In this document: positions 17,823 to 26,387 of the stretch, in pieces
Numbering within the stretch: the stretch's first letter is position 1
Layout of the letters: every line of letters begins with the position of its first letter
NCBI GenBank assembly: GCA_036704045.1
Contig: DATNQM010000042.1
Span: 1-64,000, forward strand
Direction: 5' to 3'
DNA from: Ancylothrix sp036704045
Lineage (GTDB): Bacteria > Cyanobacteriota > Cyanobacteriia > Cyanobacteriales > Oscillatoriaceae
DNA length: 64,000 bases
Program-made: the position numbers and the translations under genes
The notes under the pieces: model-generated
Seen by the model: the letters and a program-made list of their open reading frames with translations, nothing else
What the model was told of the DNA's origin: nothing
Database searches by the model: none

Positions 17823-19982
17823 ATGGCCTTAAAGCGGCGGGAATTTTTGGAACGGGCCGGCTGGGCGCTGGCTGGGTTGGGTTTGGGCCTGGATTTGTGG
17901 AATTGCGCTGAAACAGGTTCTCTTAAAGCGCTTTCTGTGACATCCAAGCGTAAGTTAGCTTTGTTGGTGGGGATTAATCAGTATGGAGATGGTTCTCTGT
18001 CCCTGCCAGGATGTTTGACGGATGTGGAGTTACAGCGGGAGTTGTTACTTTATCGGTTTGGTTTTCAAAGTGCCGATATTCTGACTTTGACGGATTCTCA
18101 AGCGACCGCTGCCAATATTAGAGGGGCTTTTATTGATCATTTAATTGAGCAGGCTCGTCCAGGGGATGCGGTAGTTTTTCATTTTAGTGGCTACGGACGT
18201 CGGGTTTTGAAAGCCGGTGAGGATGTTGTTAAGTCTCAGAGCAGTGTTTTGGTGGCGGCGGATGGAGTGATGAATTCTGCTGCAAATGGGGCTGTGAATG
18301 ATTTGTCTATGGAAGATTTGGTTTTATTGTTGCGTTCTCTAGCGGCTGAGAATGTGTTGGCGGTTCTGGATACGAGTTATGTTTATCCGGGTTCTAGTTT
18401 ACAGGGGTCTTTGCGGGTGAGGTCGCTTCCTGCGGTGCCGGTGTTGAAAATGGAGGAGCAGGAACCAGAGTGGATTGAACCTTTAAAAGATAAGTTGGCA
18501 ATTCAAAAAGATTTATACAGTAATAAGTATATTTTGATGGGGGCTGGTGCTGAGCAAGTGGCCGGTGAAATGCAAGGTCATGGTTTTAGTGCGGGGGTGT
18601 TTACTTATGCGCTGACGCAAACTTTATGGCAGGCTAGACCGGCTTCTACTTTGACTTTGATTTTAAATCAAGCTGCTTGTACGGTGGAAAAATTAACGGG
18701 AATTGATGTTTCACCGCATTTAGAGAATGTGGCTTTGAAAAAGGAAGGGGGGGCGGTTTTAACGTCGTTTTTGGGGTTGGATAGTCCGAGTGGGGATGGG
18801 GTTTGTACGGGTTGGGATGGGGAGAGTAAAACGGCTCAATTGTGGCTGGGGGGCTTGTCGGCGCGAGTTTTGGATTGTTATGGGGTAAATTCGGTTTTGC
18901 AGGCTGTGGGAAGTGATGGGGTTTCGATGGTTGTTCGTTCCCGTAGTGGTTTGATGGCGACGGCGCAGGTTTTGGCTGGTGAGGGGGAAGTCTCGACAGG
19001 GCAAATTGTGCGAGAGTTGGTGCGGGTGCTACCGCGTAATGTGAATTTGACGGTGGCGCTGGATAGTAGTTTGGAGCGGATCGAGCGGGTGGATGCGACT
19101 TCTGCGTTTGCGGGGGTGGCGAATGTGTCGCCGGTGGGGGCTGGTTCTGTGGCTGCTGATTGTTTGTTTGGCCGGTTGGGGGAAACGTTGATTGCTCAAA
19201 TAGGGACGGCGGCGCTACCGGCGGCGAAAACAAGTTATGGGTTGTTTTCTTTGGCACAAAATATAATTGTAAATACGGTAGGAGAAGGTGGGGAGGCGGT
19301 TAAAAGTGCGGTGCGTCGTTTAGCTCCTCACCTTCACACTTTGTTGGCTGCTAAGTTGTGGCGGTTGACGGCTAATGAAAGTTCTTCTCGGCTTGCTTGC
19401 AGGGCGGCGCTGGAGTTGGTGGAGGAAAGTGAGTCGCGGGTTTTATTGACAAGGGGTACTTTTTCTGCTGGGGGTTCTGGGGTTGTAAAGGAAAAAGAGG
19501 CTTTGGTTTTACCGGCCGGTTCGCGTATTCAATATCGTTTATATAACGAAAGTCAGGAAAATATATATTATGTGTTGGTGGGGATGGATAACCGAGGACG
19601 GGCTTTTGCTAGTGGGGTTTATGATCCTGCGGATGGTGATGCTGGGGTTGTGCGTCCAGGTGAGAGTGTGACTATTCCTTCGGCAAGTTTGGGCGGGCCT
19701 TTTTTGGTGAGGGGTGTGGGGGGACTGGCGGAGGCGCATTTAGTTTGCTGTCAGGAACCTTTGATCAAAACGGTGGCGGGTTTGGCTTCGGCGATGTCTA
19801 CTAAGGGGGATGGTCAACAGTTAAGTGTTTTGGCTAGTCCTTTGCCGGTGGCGATGGCGCTTTTGCAGGATTTACATGATAACAGTGTGGCCGGTGTGGG
19901 CGAAATGGGGATTTTGAATGATGGATTTGTTTTAGATATGCGGGTTTGGGCGACTTTGAGTTTTGTTTATCGGGTGGTGTAA
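17823..19982 (+). CDS. Tat-exported caspase-fold protein with Tyr/Ser in place of the His/Cys dyad, plus DUF4384-like C-terminus
   Basis: Peptidase C14 (orthocaspase) fold: KLALLVGINQYGD begins the p20 unit at residue 44. The catalytic His position reads HFSGYG (Tyr124) and the Cys position VLDTSYVYPG (Ser185 where active enzymes have DCCHSG), so peptidase activity is not expected. YS-type caspase homologues are described in cyanobacteria. The N-terminus is KRREFLERAGWALAGLGL, a twin-arginine signal, so it probably acts outside the cytoplasm. The C-terminal half contains a beta-rich DUF4384-like part (RIQYRLYNESQENIYYVLVG). The coding strand is noticeably G-rich compared with neighbours. Confidence 0.85.
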   Translation: MALKRREFLERAGWALAGLGLGLDLWNCAETGSLKALSVTSKRKLALLVGINQYGDGSLSLPGCLTDVELQRELLLYRFGFQSADILTLTDSQATAANIRGAFIDHLIEQARPGDAVVFHFSGYGRRVLKAGEDVVKSQSSVLVAADGVMNSAANGAVNDLSMEDLVLLLRSLAAENVLAVLDTSYVYPGSSLQGSLRVRSLPAVPVLKMEEQEPEWIEPLKDKLAIQKDLYSNKYILMGAGAEQVAGEMQGHGFSAGVFTYALTQTLWQARPASTLTLILNQAACTVEKLTGIDVSPHLENVALKKEGGAVLTSFLGLDSPSGDGVCTGWDGESKTAQLWLGGLSARVLDCYGVNSVLQAVGSDGVSMVVRSRSGLMATAQVLAGEGEVSTGQIVRELVRVLPRNVNLTVALDSSLERIERVDATSAFAGVANVSPVGAGSVAADCLFGRLGETLIAQIGTAALPAAKTSYGLFSLAQNIIVNTVGEGGEAVKSAVRRLAPHLHTLLAAKLWRLTANESSSRLACRAALELVEESESRVLLTRGTFSAGGSGVVKEKEALVLPAGSRIQYRLYNESQENIYYVLVGMDNRGRAFASGVYDPADGDAGVVRPGESVTIPSASLGGPFLVRGVGGLAEAHLVCCQEPLIKTVAGLASAMSTKGDGQQLSVLASPLPVAMALLQDLHDNSVAGVGEMGILNDGFVLDMRVWATLSFVYRVV

Positions 19983-20061
19983 AAGCTAGTTTTCCTTTTT
20001 GCGGGGTGGTTTATAATTGTTTGGGTGAGGGAAATTTTTTCAAGAAAAATTAGGTACAAAT

Positions 20062-20892
20062 ATGAGTTCTCAATTGAAGAATTTTTTAAAGAATTCAGGG
20101 GAGTGGCTGGGTTCTTTTACTGTTTTTTCTACGAGTGGGGAGGTTATGAATGATGTTAAAAGTTTTTTGATTATAGAGGGTTTAAATAATAATGAAAAAG
20201 TTAAGTTTACTTTGCGACGCTGGATTTCTGGCGAGTCTGAACCCCCAAATGAGTTGGTTAGAGAATTTGAAACTTTAGGACGAGATGTTTTATTTTTTGA
20301 GGATGGGGCGTTTTCTCAGGGTAGTATTCAATTAGCCCCTAATGTGGATTTTGGGGTGGAGTTTGGGTTTATTAATGATGATCGTCGTCTTCGTTTGGTG
20401 CAGATATTTTCGGGTATTGAAGGTAGGTTATTACGGTTGACTTTAATTCGGGAAAAAAAGGTGGGGAGAAATGCCATTGAGCGCCCACCATTGACGGTTA
20501 ATCAGTTGTTTGGTGAGTGGCGGGGAGAGGGTGTGACGCTTTATGCTGATTGGCGGGCTTCTGATAGTTTTTTTTCGAGTTTGAAGGTTACTGATTTAGG
20601 TGAAGGTAGGGTTTCTCAACAGCTTTCTTTTGATATGGGAAATGGTCTTAAAACTGTTTCTTCAACGGGGCTGGTTGAGGGAAATGAAATTAAGTTTGAA
20701 CGTAATACGGTGATGTTGTTTCCCGATGGGGCTTCGGCTAATATTCCTCATCAAATTAAGTTGGGAGAGGCTTTTTTTTTGGAGGCGGGATGGTTAGTTG
20801 AGCCGAATTTGCGACTGCGAATGATTCGCACCTATAATGATAAGGGAGAATGGGTGAGTTTAACTTTGTTGCGTGAAAAAAAAGTTGATTAA
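20062..20892 (+). CDS. DUF3598-like, calycin-type two-domain protein
   Basis: A 276-residue protein with two similar halves, each starting with a GEWxG motif (NSGEWLGSFTVFST at residues 11-24, LFGEWRGEGVTLY near 150) and ending in a matching strand (LRLTLIREKKV and VSLTLLREKKV). This fits DUF3598, a cyanobacterial family with lipocalin/calycin-type beta-barrels related to phycobilin lyase folds. No signal peptide. Function unknown; a small-molecule or pigment-binding role is inference. It lies 79 bases after the pseudo-caspase and could share its transcript. Confidence 0.65.
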   Translation: MSSQLKNFLKNSGEWLGSFTVFSTSGEVMNDVKSFLIIEGLNNNEKVKFTLRRWISGESEPPNELVREFETLGRDVLFFEDGAFSQGSIQLAPNVDFGVEFGFINDDRRLRLVQIFSGIEGRLLRLTLIREKKVGRNAIERPPLTVNQLFGEWRGEGVTLYADWRASDSFFSSLKVTDLGEGRVSQQLSFDMGNGLKTVSSTGLVEGNEIKFERNTVMLFPDGASANIPHQIKLGEAFFLEAGWLVEPNLRLRMIRTYNDKGEWVSLTLLREKKVD

Positions 20893-21071
20893 AATTTGTT
20901 GGATGTTAAGTTAAATTAGGGAAGTTTTGAGGGTGTTTGGATGAATTGGTTTAGTTGGCAAGGTGTTAAAAGTATAGTTAGGGTATTTTAGTTGGGTTGC
21001 ATTTTTGTTTCAGCCCAGCTATAAATCATTTTTTTGAGATAGTTAGTAGATGGGCTGAATTTAAGGTTTTT

Positions 21072-21105
21072 AAAAAGCCGGTTATTTAAGGTTAACCGGC
21101 TTTTT
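21072..21105 (-). terminator. Bidirectional terminator
   Basis: Stem AAAAAGCCGGTTA (21072-21084) with TAACCGGCTTTTT (21093-21105), 13 bp and an 8-base loop, with T-runs on both strands. It lies about 55 bases beyond the stop of the minus-strand gene at 21161. Confidence 0.85.
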
Positions 21106-21160
21106 GGAGTTGTATTTAATGGGTATAGGTTTTGAGTTGAGAAAAACAAACGAGGGTAAT

Positions 21161-21430
21161 TTAGTAGGCGCGACGGTTGATCATGTACCAACCCCAGATA
21201 GCTACAAGAGCACCTAAAACGGCGATAAAAACTCCAGGAATGCTTAAACTTGCGGCGGTGAGTTGCAGAGCACCTGTTTCTAAAAAAGTTGCTATGGTTC
21301 CGCCGATAAATGCACCGACAATTCCTAAGATCATTGTGGAAAGAATACCGCCGCCTTGGGCACCTGGATAAATGGCTTTGGCGATAGCACCGGCAATTAA
21401 TCCTAAAACGAGCCAAGCAAGTAAGTTCAT
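21161..21430 (-). CDS. GlsB/YeaQ/YmgE-family small membrane protein
   Basis: An 89-residue protein with three hydrophobic helices and the family's glycine pattern: LAWLVLGLIAGAIAKAIYPG, GGGILSTMILGIVGAFIGG and a C-terminal membrane segment. These transglycosylase-associated-type proteins are stress-induced inner-membrane proteins of unknown mechanism. ATG at 21430 with AGGAAA close upstream. Flanked by a terminator and a long spacer, so it is likely monocistronic. Confidence 0.9.
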   Translation of the reverse strand: MNLLAWLVLGLIAGAIAKAIYPGAQGGGILSTMILGIVGAFIGGTIATFLETGALQLTAASLSIPGVFIAVLGALVAIWGWYMINRRAY

Positions 21431-21995
21431 AATTTTTTTCCTTTCAGGTTTTGTGTTTTTCTTTTTGTTATTTCAACATTAACAAGTTGAATAGCGGACG
21501 AGCATCTATCTAATGATATAAATGAGGTGATAAGGTCTAGGAAAGGGTTTAAGGGCTTGAGAAGGTTTTATTAAGAAATAATAAGAGTTTATGCCTAGAA
21601 GGGTTGGGGTTTTATGAAATTGGTCTCTATTGTAAAAATAGCGGCAAAATGAAGATTAGCTTTTAGAGGAAAGAGGTGTTTTTCCAGCAGAGAGGCTTTA
21701 AGGAAAAAGGTAAAGCTGCTCAAAAATGGAATTTTTCAGGTTCCAAAGCTTGAGGGTGGCGAAGAAAAAAGGTAAAGTTTCAAGTTTTACTCTTTAAAAT
21801 TGACGAAAAACTCTACCCTAAAGAATAAAATAAGGAGAATGAAGGTAATAATTTTTGAAGTTTCTACCTAAAGTAAAGTTTGTAACATTTCTGGGAAGTT
21901 TGATCATTTGTCTAAAAAAAACTTGTTTAAAAGCTTATTTAAAAAAGCCGGCAGGAATTACCATTTCCCAATTCGGCTTTTTAAACTCTGATATT
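21431..21995. other. Spacer of about 565 bases; hairpin at 21941-21982
   Basis: No credible gene. The duplicated word AAAAAGGTAAAG appears at about 21706 and 21767. A stem AAAAAAGCCG (21941-21950) with CGGCTTTTT (21974-21982) looks like a bidirectional terminator and lies just after the minus-strand gene ending at 21996. The 61-codon frame at 21855 has no family features and I leave it out. Confidence 0.6.
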
Positions 21996-22409
21996 TTAGC
22001 GCCAGTAGGGTCGTCCTTTCCAAAAAATACCAACAATTAGGCATATAATTTCTGGCTGACTAAAACCGATGATAAAGCTGGGAAGGGGTACGAGAGATTT
22101 TAATAAAAGGGTGAGGAGAAAACAGGGAACTAAAGCCCATAAACTAGAACGTTGTATATAAACTTCTTGAAAAAATCTCTCTAAAATTAAAACAGATAAA
22201 GCCCCAACTCCTGCGGCGGTAATTAAAGGAATTATGATACCTAGAGGGGGGCTATATAAAAGTCGCAAACTGCTTTGGATAGGGACAAATTTGCTGGCAC
22301 TTAAGGCGATTATAAATTCTACGACAGAGACAAAAGAGGTAACAAGGGCAGCAACTTGGATGAGTGACAACCAAGGCAACCGTTTTAGGCGTTCAAAAGG
22401 GTTTATCAT
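21996..22409 (-). CDS. Hypothetical membrane protein, 137 aa
   Basis: No family recognised. Three or four hydrophobic segments are visible: LSLIQVAALVTSFVSVVEFIIA, LGIIIPLITAAGVGALSVLI, WALVPCFLLTLLL and a C-terminal PEIICLIVGIFW. The N-terminus MINPFERLKRLPW is basic, consistent with an inside location. ATG at 22409. It is isolated between long spacers with a hairpin at its 3' end, so it is probably its own transcription unit. Confidence 0.6.
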   Translation of the reverse strand: MINPFERLKRLPWLSLIQVAALVTSFVSVVEFIIALSASKFVPIQSSLRLLYSPPLGIIIPLITAAGVGALSVLILERFFQEVYIQRSSLWALVPCFLLTLLLKSLVPLPSFIIGFSQPEIICLIVGIFWKGRPYWR

Positions 22410-22988
22410 AATGTAATTGGCTCTAAGAGTAATTTAATTTTATATTGTTTTAGAGTTAAGGGCTTGATTTTAGCTATTAGTAAGCAATTAGCAAGCGCAA
22501 GCTTAAGGGCAAAAAGTGAAATTAAAACGAGAAAAGCTGTTAATTTTTATGAAGGGCTAGGCTAGGGGGTTTGGGATACTAGAACTTTTGGGGCAATAAA
22601 AGCAACTGAAGAGTAAAAAAGTTTTAGGAAAATTCCTGAATGGAAAGGAGGTATGTTGTAAATTGAAGTTTGTAAGATTAAAACAAACCAAGGGGCTGCG
22701 TGGAATGTTAAAGGCTTTTGTAGAATAAGCAGAGTCGGCCGGTGTAAAATATTTTGAATTAAAAATGCAAGTCTTGGGAATGGCCGCCATCGACAGATCG
22801 CATTTCTGAAGAATTTATACTTTTTTGAATAATGGAGTCCCAGAGGTATTATAGTGGTTAACTAAATTTCATTAACTAAGCTAACCTAATGTGTGAGCAT
22901 TTTAACTATTTTTTTAGTAAAGGCTCTATTTAGGGAGTAAAAAAACTGAAAAATAGTAAAAACTTTGAGGTCTTAAGAGGTTAAAAAT
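22410..22988. other. AT-rich spacer of about 580 bases, no gene seen
   Basis: Contains no recognisable protein or RNA. A 77-codon minus-strand frame (22557-22790) is low-complexity Phe/Ser/Asn and unsupported. The last 100 bases have AT-rich promoter-like DNA and a TTAAGAGG purine stretch near the start of the following gene. Confidence 0.5.
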
Positions 22989-24476
22989 ATGCGACTTGAA
23001 GATATCATTGAAAAAAATTTAATAATTAATTTAGATACTTTGAAAACAGATGTAGAATTGCTGAAGCAAATTCAAAAACAGTTAAGTTATTTAGGTTTAT
23101 ATCCCACCGGCAGATGGATTGATGGCAGCTATGGGCCTCGCACAGAATCGGCAATTACAGAATTTTGTAAAACTGTCAATCTTGACAGCATGAAAACAGG
23201 CAAATTTGATAAACGTTTTGCGGAGGTATTGATTAAGCTTGAGGGGTCGATGTTCAAGTTGTATGTAGCAACTTCCCGCGACCAAGTATTTAAAGATTTC
23301 TTAAAAGCCGAGGCGGGTTATGATGCTTATAAACTGGCGGTTTTAGATCGTGGTATTAATAATTCACCTTACAAAGGAGAAACAAGCAGTTACCCTTTGC
23401 GGCTGAAAGAAAAACCCGATGATCAAGAAGTGACATCCTTGGGAGAAAAAGTAACTCAAGCAAAAACTTCGGTAACGGTGACTTATACCGGCTATCCAAA
23501 AGTTGGAGAATTGCCCAAAATTGATGATAACGGACTGAGTTTTTTACATTCTGATATAACAGAAGCTTGTGTATGTTTGGGGAGTTTTGTTAATGGTCAA
23601 TTTCGTTCGCGCTGGTTAGGCAAAAAATCCTTAAATTTGACACAATTTTGGAGTACAACTAAATTTATTGCTATTTTAAACTTGGTATGCAAAGCTAATA
23701 GCAAAGTTCCGGCTTGCGATCTTGATAATTGTGCTGTCAGAGACCCTAGTGATGGAGCTTGGTTTAAATTTTATGATTTAGTAAGTGATGTAGTAACCTA
23801 CGCAAATAAGATAGGAACTTCTAATGCTATAGCGGCTATGTTTAAGCGTTTTGAAACTTATCCGGGTTTGGAAGCTTGGCTAAAAAAAATGACAGGAAAT
23901 ACCGGCTTAGTATTTCGCGGAAACTATGGTGAAGGGGCTTTTATTGATTCGCCGGAACTCTACGATCAGAAGTTAAAAAAAGTTATATTAACGGCTGCAC
24001 CGGCCAGCGAAAAAGGAGGAAATGCACTTTCTGCTTACGATTTAACGCGGATGATTTCGATGTTAGGATGGCATTATTATTTGCCTCAACCTTCTCGTTT
24101 ACCGGGCGCCCAATGGGATAGTTTAGAGTGTGTAATTAGAGCAATGGGCTTAGAATCTGCTCGGTTTGTGGATGTAGCTTTAGAAAAACTGGGATTACAA
24201 AATGAGATAAAATCGCCGGTGATTCTTTCTAAAATGGGATTTGGACGTAGTTCGGCTCGCAATCAAACGGAAATGTGTTATGTGGCTTTGGTACAATTTA
24301 TTGACCGGCGCCAAAAAGCCAAAGGAAAGCCTGCAAAATTACGCACTTTAGCAATGGCTTTGCGGGGGGTAAAAGGTTTAGATGATGCCAATGCGGAAGC
24401 TACAGAACTTGATGCCAGAATGGCGGCGGAAGTAACAGAAATTATCCGTCGCGTGGTGACAGAAGAATTGGTTTAA
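22989..24476 (+). CDS. PG-binding domain fused to a beta-lactamase/PBP-like serine hydrolase domain
   Basis: Residues 20-85 form a PG_binding_1-type domain (LKQIQKQLSYLGLYPTG, IDGSYGPRTESAITEFCK). From about residue 185 the order of motifs resembles class A beta-lactamases and DD-peptidases: FWSTTKFIAIL (SxxK, Ser222-Lys225), TSNAIAAMF (SxN-like, 278-279), then EKGGNALSAYDLTRMISMLG (342-361), like the N-x-TA-x-DL helix. This domain call is my inference from motif spacing. No signal peptide is visible, which is odd for a wall enzyme. Function could be wall amidase/peptidase or a sensor of wall fragments. Confidence 0.6.
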   Translation: MRLEDIIEKNLIINLDTLKTDVELLKQIQKQLSYLGLYPTGRWIDGSYGPRTESAITEFCKTVNLDSMKTGKFDKRFAEVLIKLEGSMFKLYVATSRDQVFKDFLKAEAGYDAYKLAVLDRGINNSPYKGETSSYPLRLKEKPDDQEVTSLGEKVTQAKTSVTVTYTGYPKVGELPKIDDNGLSFLHSDITEACVCLGSFVNGQFRSRWLGKKSLNLTQFWSTTKFIAILNLVCKANSKVPACDLDNCAVRDPSDGAWFKFYDLVSDVVTYANKIGTSNAIAAMFKRFETYPGLEAWLKKMTGNTGLVFRGNYGEGAFIDSPELYDQKLKKVILTAAPASEKGGNALSAYDLTRMISMLGWHYYLPQPSRLPGAQWDSLECVIRAMGLESARFVDVALEKLGLQNEIKSPVILSKMGFGRSSARNQTEMCYVALVQFIDRRQKAKGKPAKLRTLAMALRGVKGLDDANAEATELDARMAAEVTEIIRRVVTEELV

Positions 24477-24483
24477 ATTGTAG

Positions 24484-24500
24484 GCTGGGCAATGCCCAGC
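24484..24500. terminator. Short hairpin between convergent genes
   Basis: GCTGGGC (24484-24490) pairs with GCCCAGC (24494-24500), extended outward by weaker AATTGTA/TACACAATT pairing. It fills the gap between the two converging genes and belongs to a GC-rich palindrome type also seen at 36153 and 51273. Confidence 0.6.
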
Positions 24501-25373
24501 TTACACAATTATACTTTCCAAAAACTCCCACATATACTGATTCACCAACACCGGCCTTTCTTGCTGCACCCAATGACTACAATTTGGAATATAACGAAGC
24601 TGAAAATCCCGTACATAAGCCTCAGTTCCATAGGTTAACTCTTTCCCCAAAGGAATATCATCCTCACCCCAAATCATCAACGTAGGAACCTCCAAAACTC
24701 CCCATTTTTTACCAAATAAAAACCCCTGAAAAAGATTGCGGTAATAATTCAAAGCCGCAGTCAAAGCACCACGCTTTGCCATTGCATTTTTATACTTCTC
24801 AATATCCTCATCACTAAACGTAGTTTTATCCACCGCCATCCCTCGCAACGTTCGCTCAATTGCTTGATAATCATTAGCCTGAATTGCCAACTCCGGCACC
24901 AAAGGAAGCTGAAAGAAAAAGATATAAGAACTCCTCATCAATTGCTGGGGAGTCATTAAACCCTCCGCAAACTTTACAGGATGAGGAATATTCAAAACAA
25001 TTAATTTTTGCACCATTTCCGGGTGAGAATATGCAAAACACCAAGCAATTGCACCACCCCAATCATGCCCCACCAAAACGCAACTTTCATAACCCAAACC
25101 CCGGATAATTCCAGCCACATCCTTGATAAATTCTGCCATTACATAAGCAGATTGTTCTTTGGGTTTTTCGCTGTCATTATATCCCCGTAAATCTACCGCC
25201 ACAACTTTATAATCTTTGGCAAATTCCGGTATTTGATGACGCCAAGAATACCAAAACTCAGGGAAACCGTGCAACATTAACATTAATGGCCCTTGTCCTT
25301 GGGTAACATAATGCAGTTTCACCCCATTGGTAATTAGAGAGTCATGTTGCCAAGAGTAGTTAAAATTTTCCAT
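24501..25373 (-). CDS. Alpha/beta hydrolase, epoxide-hydrolase-like
   Basis: Serine-hydrolase-fold enzyme with an Asp nucleophile. HGFPEFWYSWRHQ forms the oxyanion-hole HGxP motif, VLVGHDWGGAIAW carries the nucleophile Asp, WGEDDIPLG the acidic partner and NCSHWVQQERP the catalytic His. This combination matches soluble epoxide hydrolases and relatives such as haloalkane or fluoroacetate dehalogenases. Length 290 is usual. ATG at 25373, no signal peptide, so cytosolic. The substrate cannot be told from sequence. Confidence 0.85.
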   Translation of the reverse strand: MENFNYSWQHDSLITNGVKLHYVTQGQGPLMLMLHGFPEFWYSWRHQIPEFAKDYKVVAVDLRGYNDSEKPKEQSAYVMAEFIKDVAGIIRGLGYESCVLVGHDWGGAIAWCFAYSHPEMVQKLIVLNIPHPVKFAEGLMTPQQLMRSSYIFFFQLPLVPELAIQANDYQAIERTLRGMAVDKTTFSDEDIEKYKNAMAKRGALTAALNYYRNLFQGFLFGKKWGVLEVPTLMIWGEDDIPLGKELTYGTEAYVRDFQLRYIPNCSHWVQQERPVLVNQYMWEFLESIIV

Positions 25374-25505
25374 AATTAATACCGCTTATATTCCTAAAGT
25401 TAGAGATAGTTTCTCTCTTTTAACAGAGGTAGTTTGCTCCTCAGAGGGATGTAAAAAACCAACATTTAACAGTATAAAAACTATAAAACATTCTATCATA
25501 AAAAG

Positions 25506-26312
25506 ATGACACAACAATCTTCTCTATGGGTAGACCGGCTCGCTAGATTTGGCTTTGCATCCAAAGGAATTGTGTATGCAATAATCGGTGTTCTAGCAAT
25601 AAAAGCCGCCATTGGTAGCGGTGGAAAAACAACCGATTCACGGGGGGCTTTAGAATCAATTATCACTCAACCCTTCGGAAAATTTTTGCTTAGCTTAGTA
25701 GGAATTGGCTTGACTGGTTATGTATTGTGGCGATTTGTGCAAGCAATCAAAGACCCTGAAAATAAAGGTACAGACGCCAAAGGTTTACTACAACGTCTGG
25801 GCTATGCTATCAGCGGTTTAATTTATGCCGGTCTTTCTTTAACCGCCTTTCAAATGGTCTTAGGTTCTGGGGGTGGTAGTGGTGGAAATTCGGCCCAAGA
25901 TTGGACTGCGAAAGTTCTTTCTCAACCCTTTGGTCAGTGGTTAGTGGGGCTTTTTGGAGCCTTTATTATTGGCCTCGGTTTCTATCATTTTTATAAAGCT
26001 TACAAAGCCAAATTTCGCCAACATTTAAAGTTAAATGAAATGAGCAGAACTGAGGAAACTTGGGCAACTCGTTTAGGCCGGTTTGGTTTAGCAGCAAGAG
26101 GAATTAACTTTATTGTGATTGGCTTGTTTTTAATTCAAGCTGCTCGCCAAGCTGATCCAAATCAAGCGCGGGGACTGGCCGGTGCTTTACAAGCCTTAGC
26201 ATCTCAACCTTATGGCCCTTGGATTTTATTAATTGTAGCCTTGGGGTTGCTGGCTTATGGCATTTATATGGGTGTAGAAGCACGATATCGGCGTATTTTA
26301 GCAATGATTTAA
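25506..26312 (+). CDS. DUF1206 membrane protein
   Basis: A 268-residue protein with about six membrane segments arranged as three repeats, each starting with an Arg-x-Gly-aromatic-xxxG motif (LARFGFASKGIVYAIIG, LQRLGYAISGLIYAGLS, LGRFGLAARGINFIVIG). This is the DUF1206 layout. Function is unknown. ATG at 25506; the intergenic spacer upstream is AT-rich, and a strong terminator at 26342 separates it from uvrA, which converges on it. Confidence 0.88.
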   Translation: MTQQSSLWVDRLARFGFASKGIVYAIIGVLAIKAAIGSGGKTTDSRGALESIITQPFGKFLLSLVGIGLTGYVLWRFVQAIKDPENKGTDAKGLLQRLGYAISGLIYAGLSLTAFQMVLGSGGGSGGNSAQDWTAKVLSQPFGQWLVGLFGAFIIGLGFYHFYKAYKAKFRQHLKLNEMSRTEETWATRLGRFGLAARGINFIVIGLFLIQAARQADPNQARGLAGALQALASQPYGPWILLIVALGLLAYGIYMGVEARYRRILAMI

Positions 26313-26341
26313 TGTTTAGGAATGTTAGAAAAACTCCAAGA

Positions 26342-26375
26342 AAAAAACCCCGGTTTATTAAAAAATCGGGGTTTT
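26342..26375. terminator. Bidirectional terminator between DUF1206 gene and uvrA
   Basis: AAAAACCCCG (26342-26351) pairs with CGGGGTTTTT (26366-26375), a perfect 10-bp stem with T-runs on both strands. Confidence 0.88.
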
Positions 26376-26387
26376 TAAAAACTATAA

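Noticed and set aside
18646..19257. 203-codon minus-strand frame inside the pseudo-caspase gene
   Set aside because: Pro/Asn/His-rich shadow of a G-rich coding strand with no family features.
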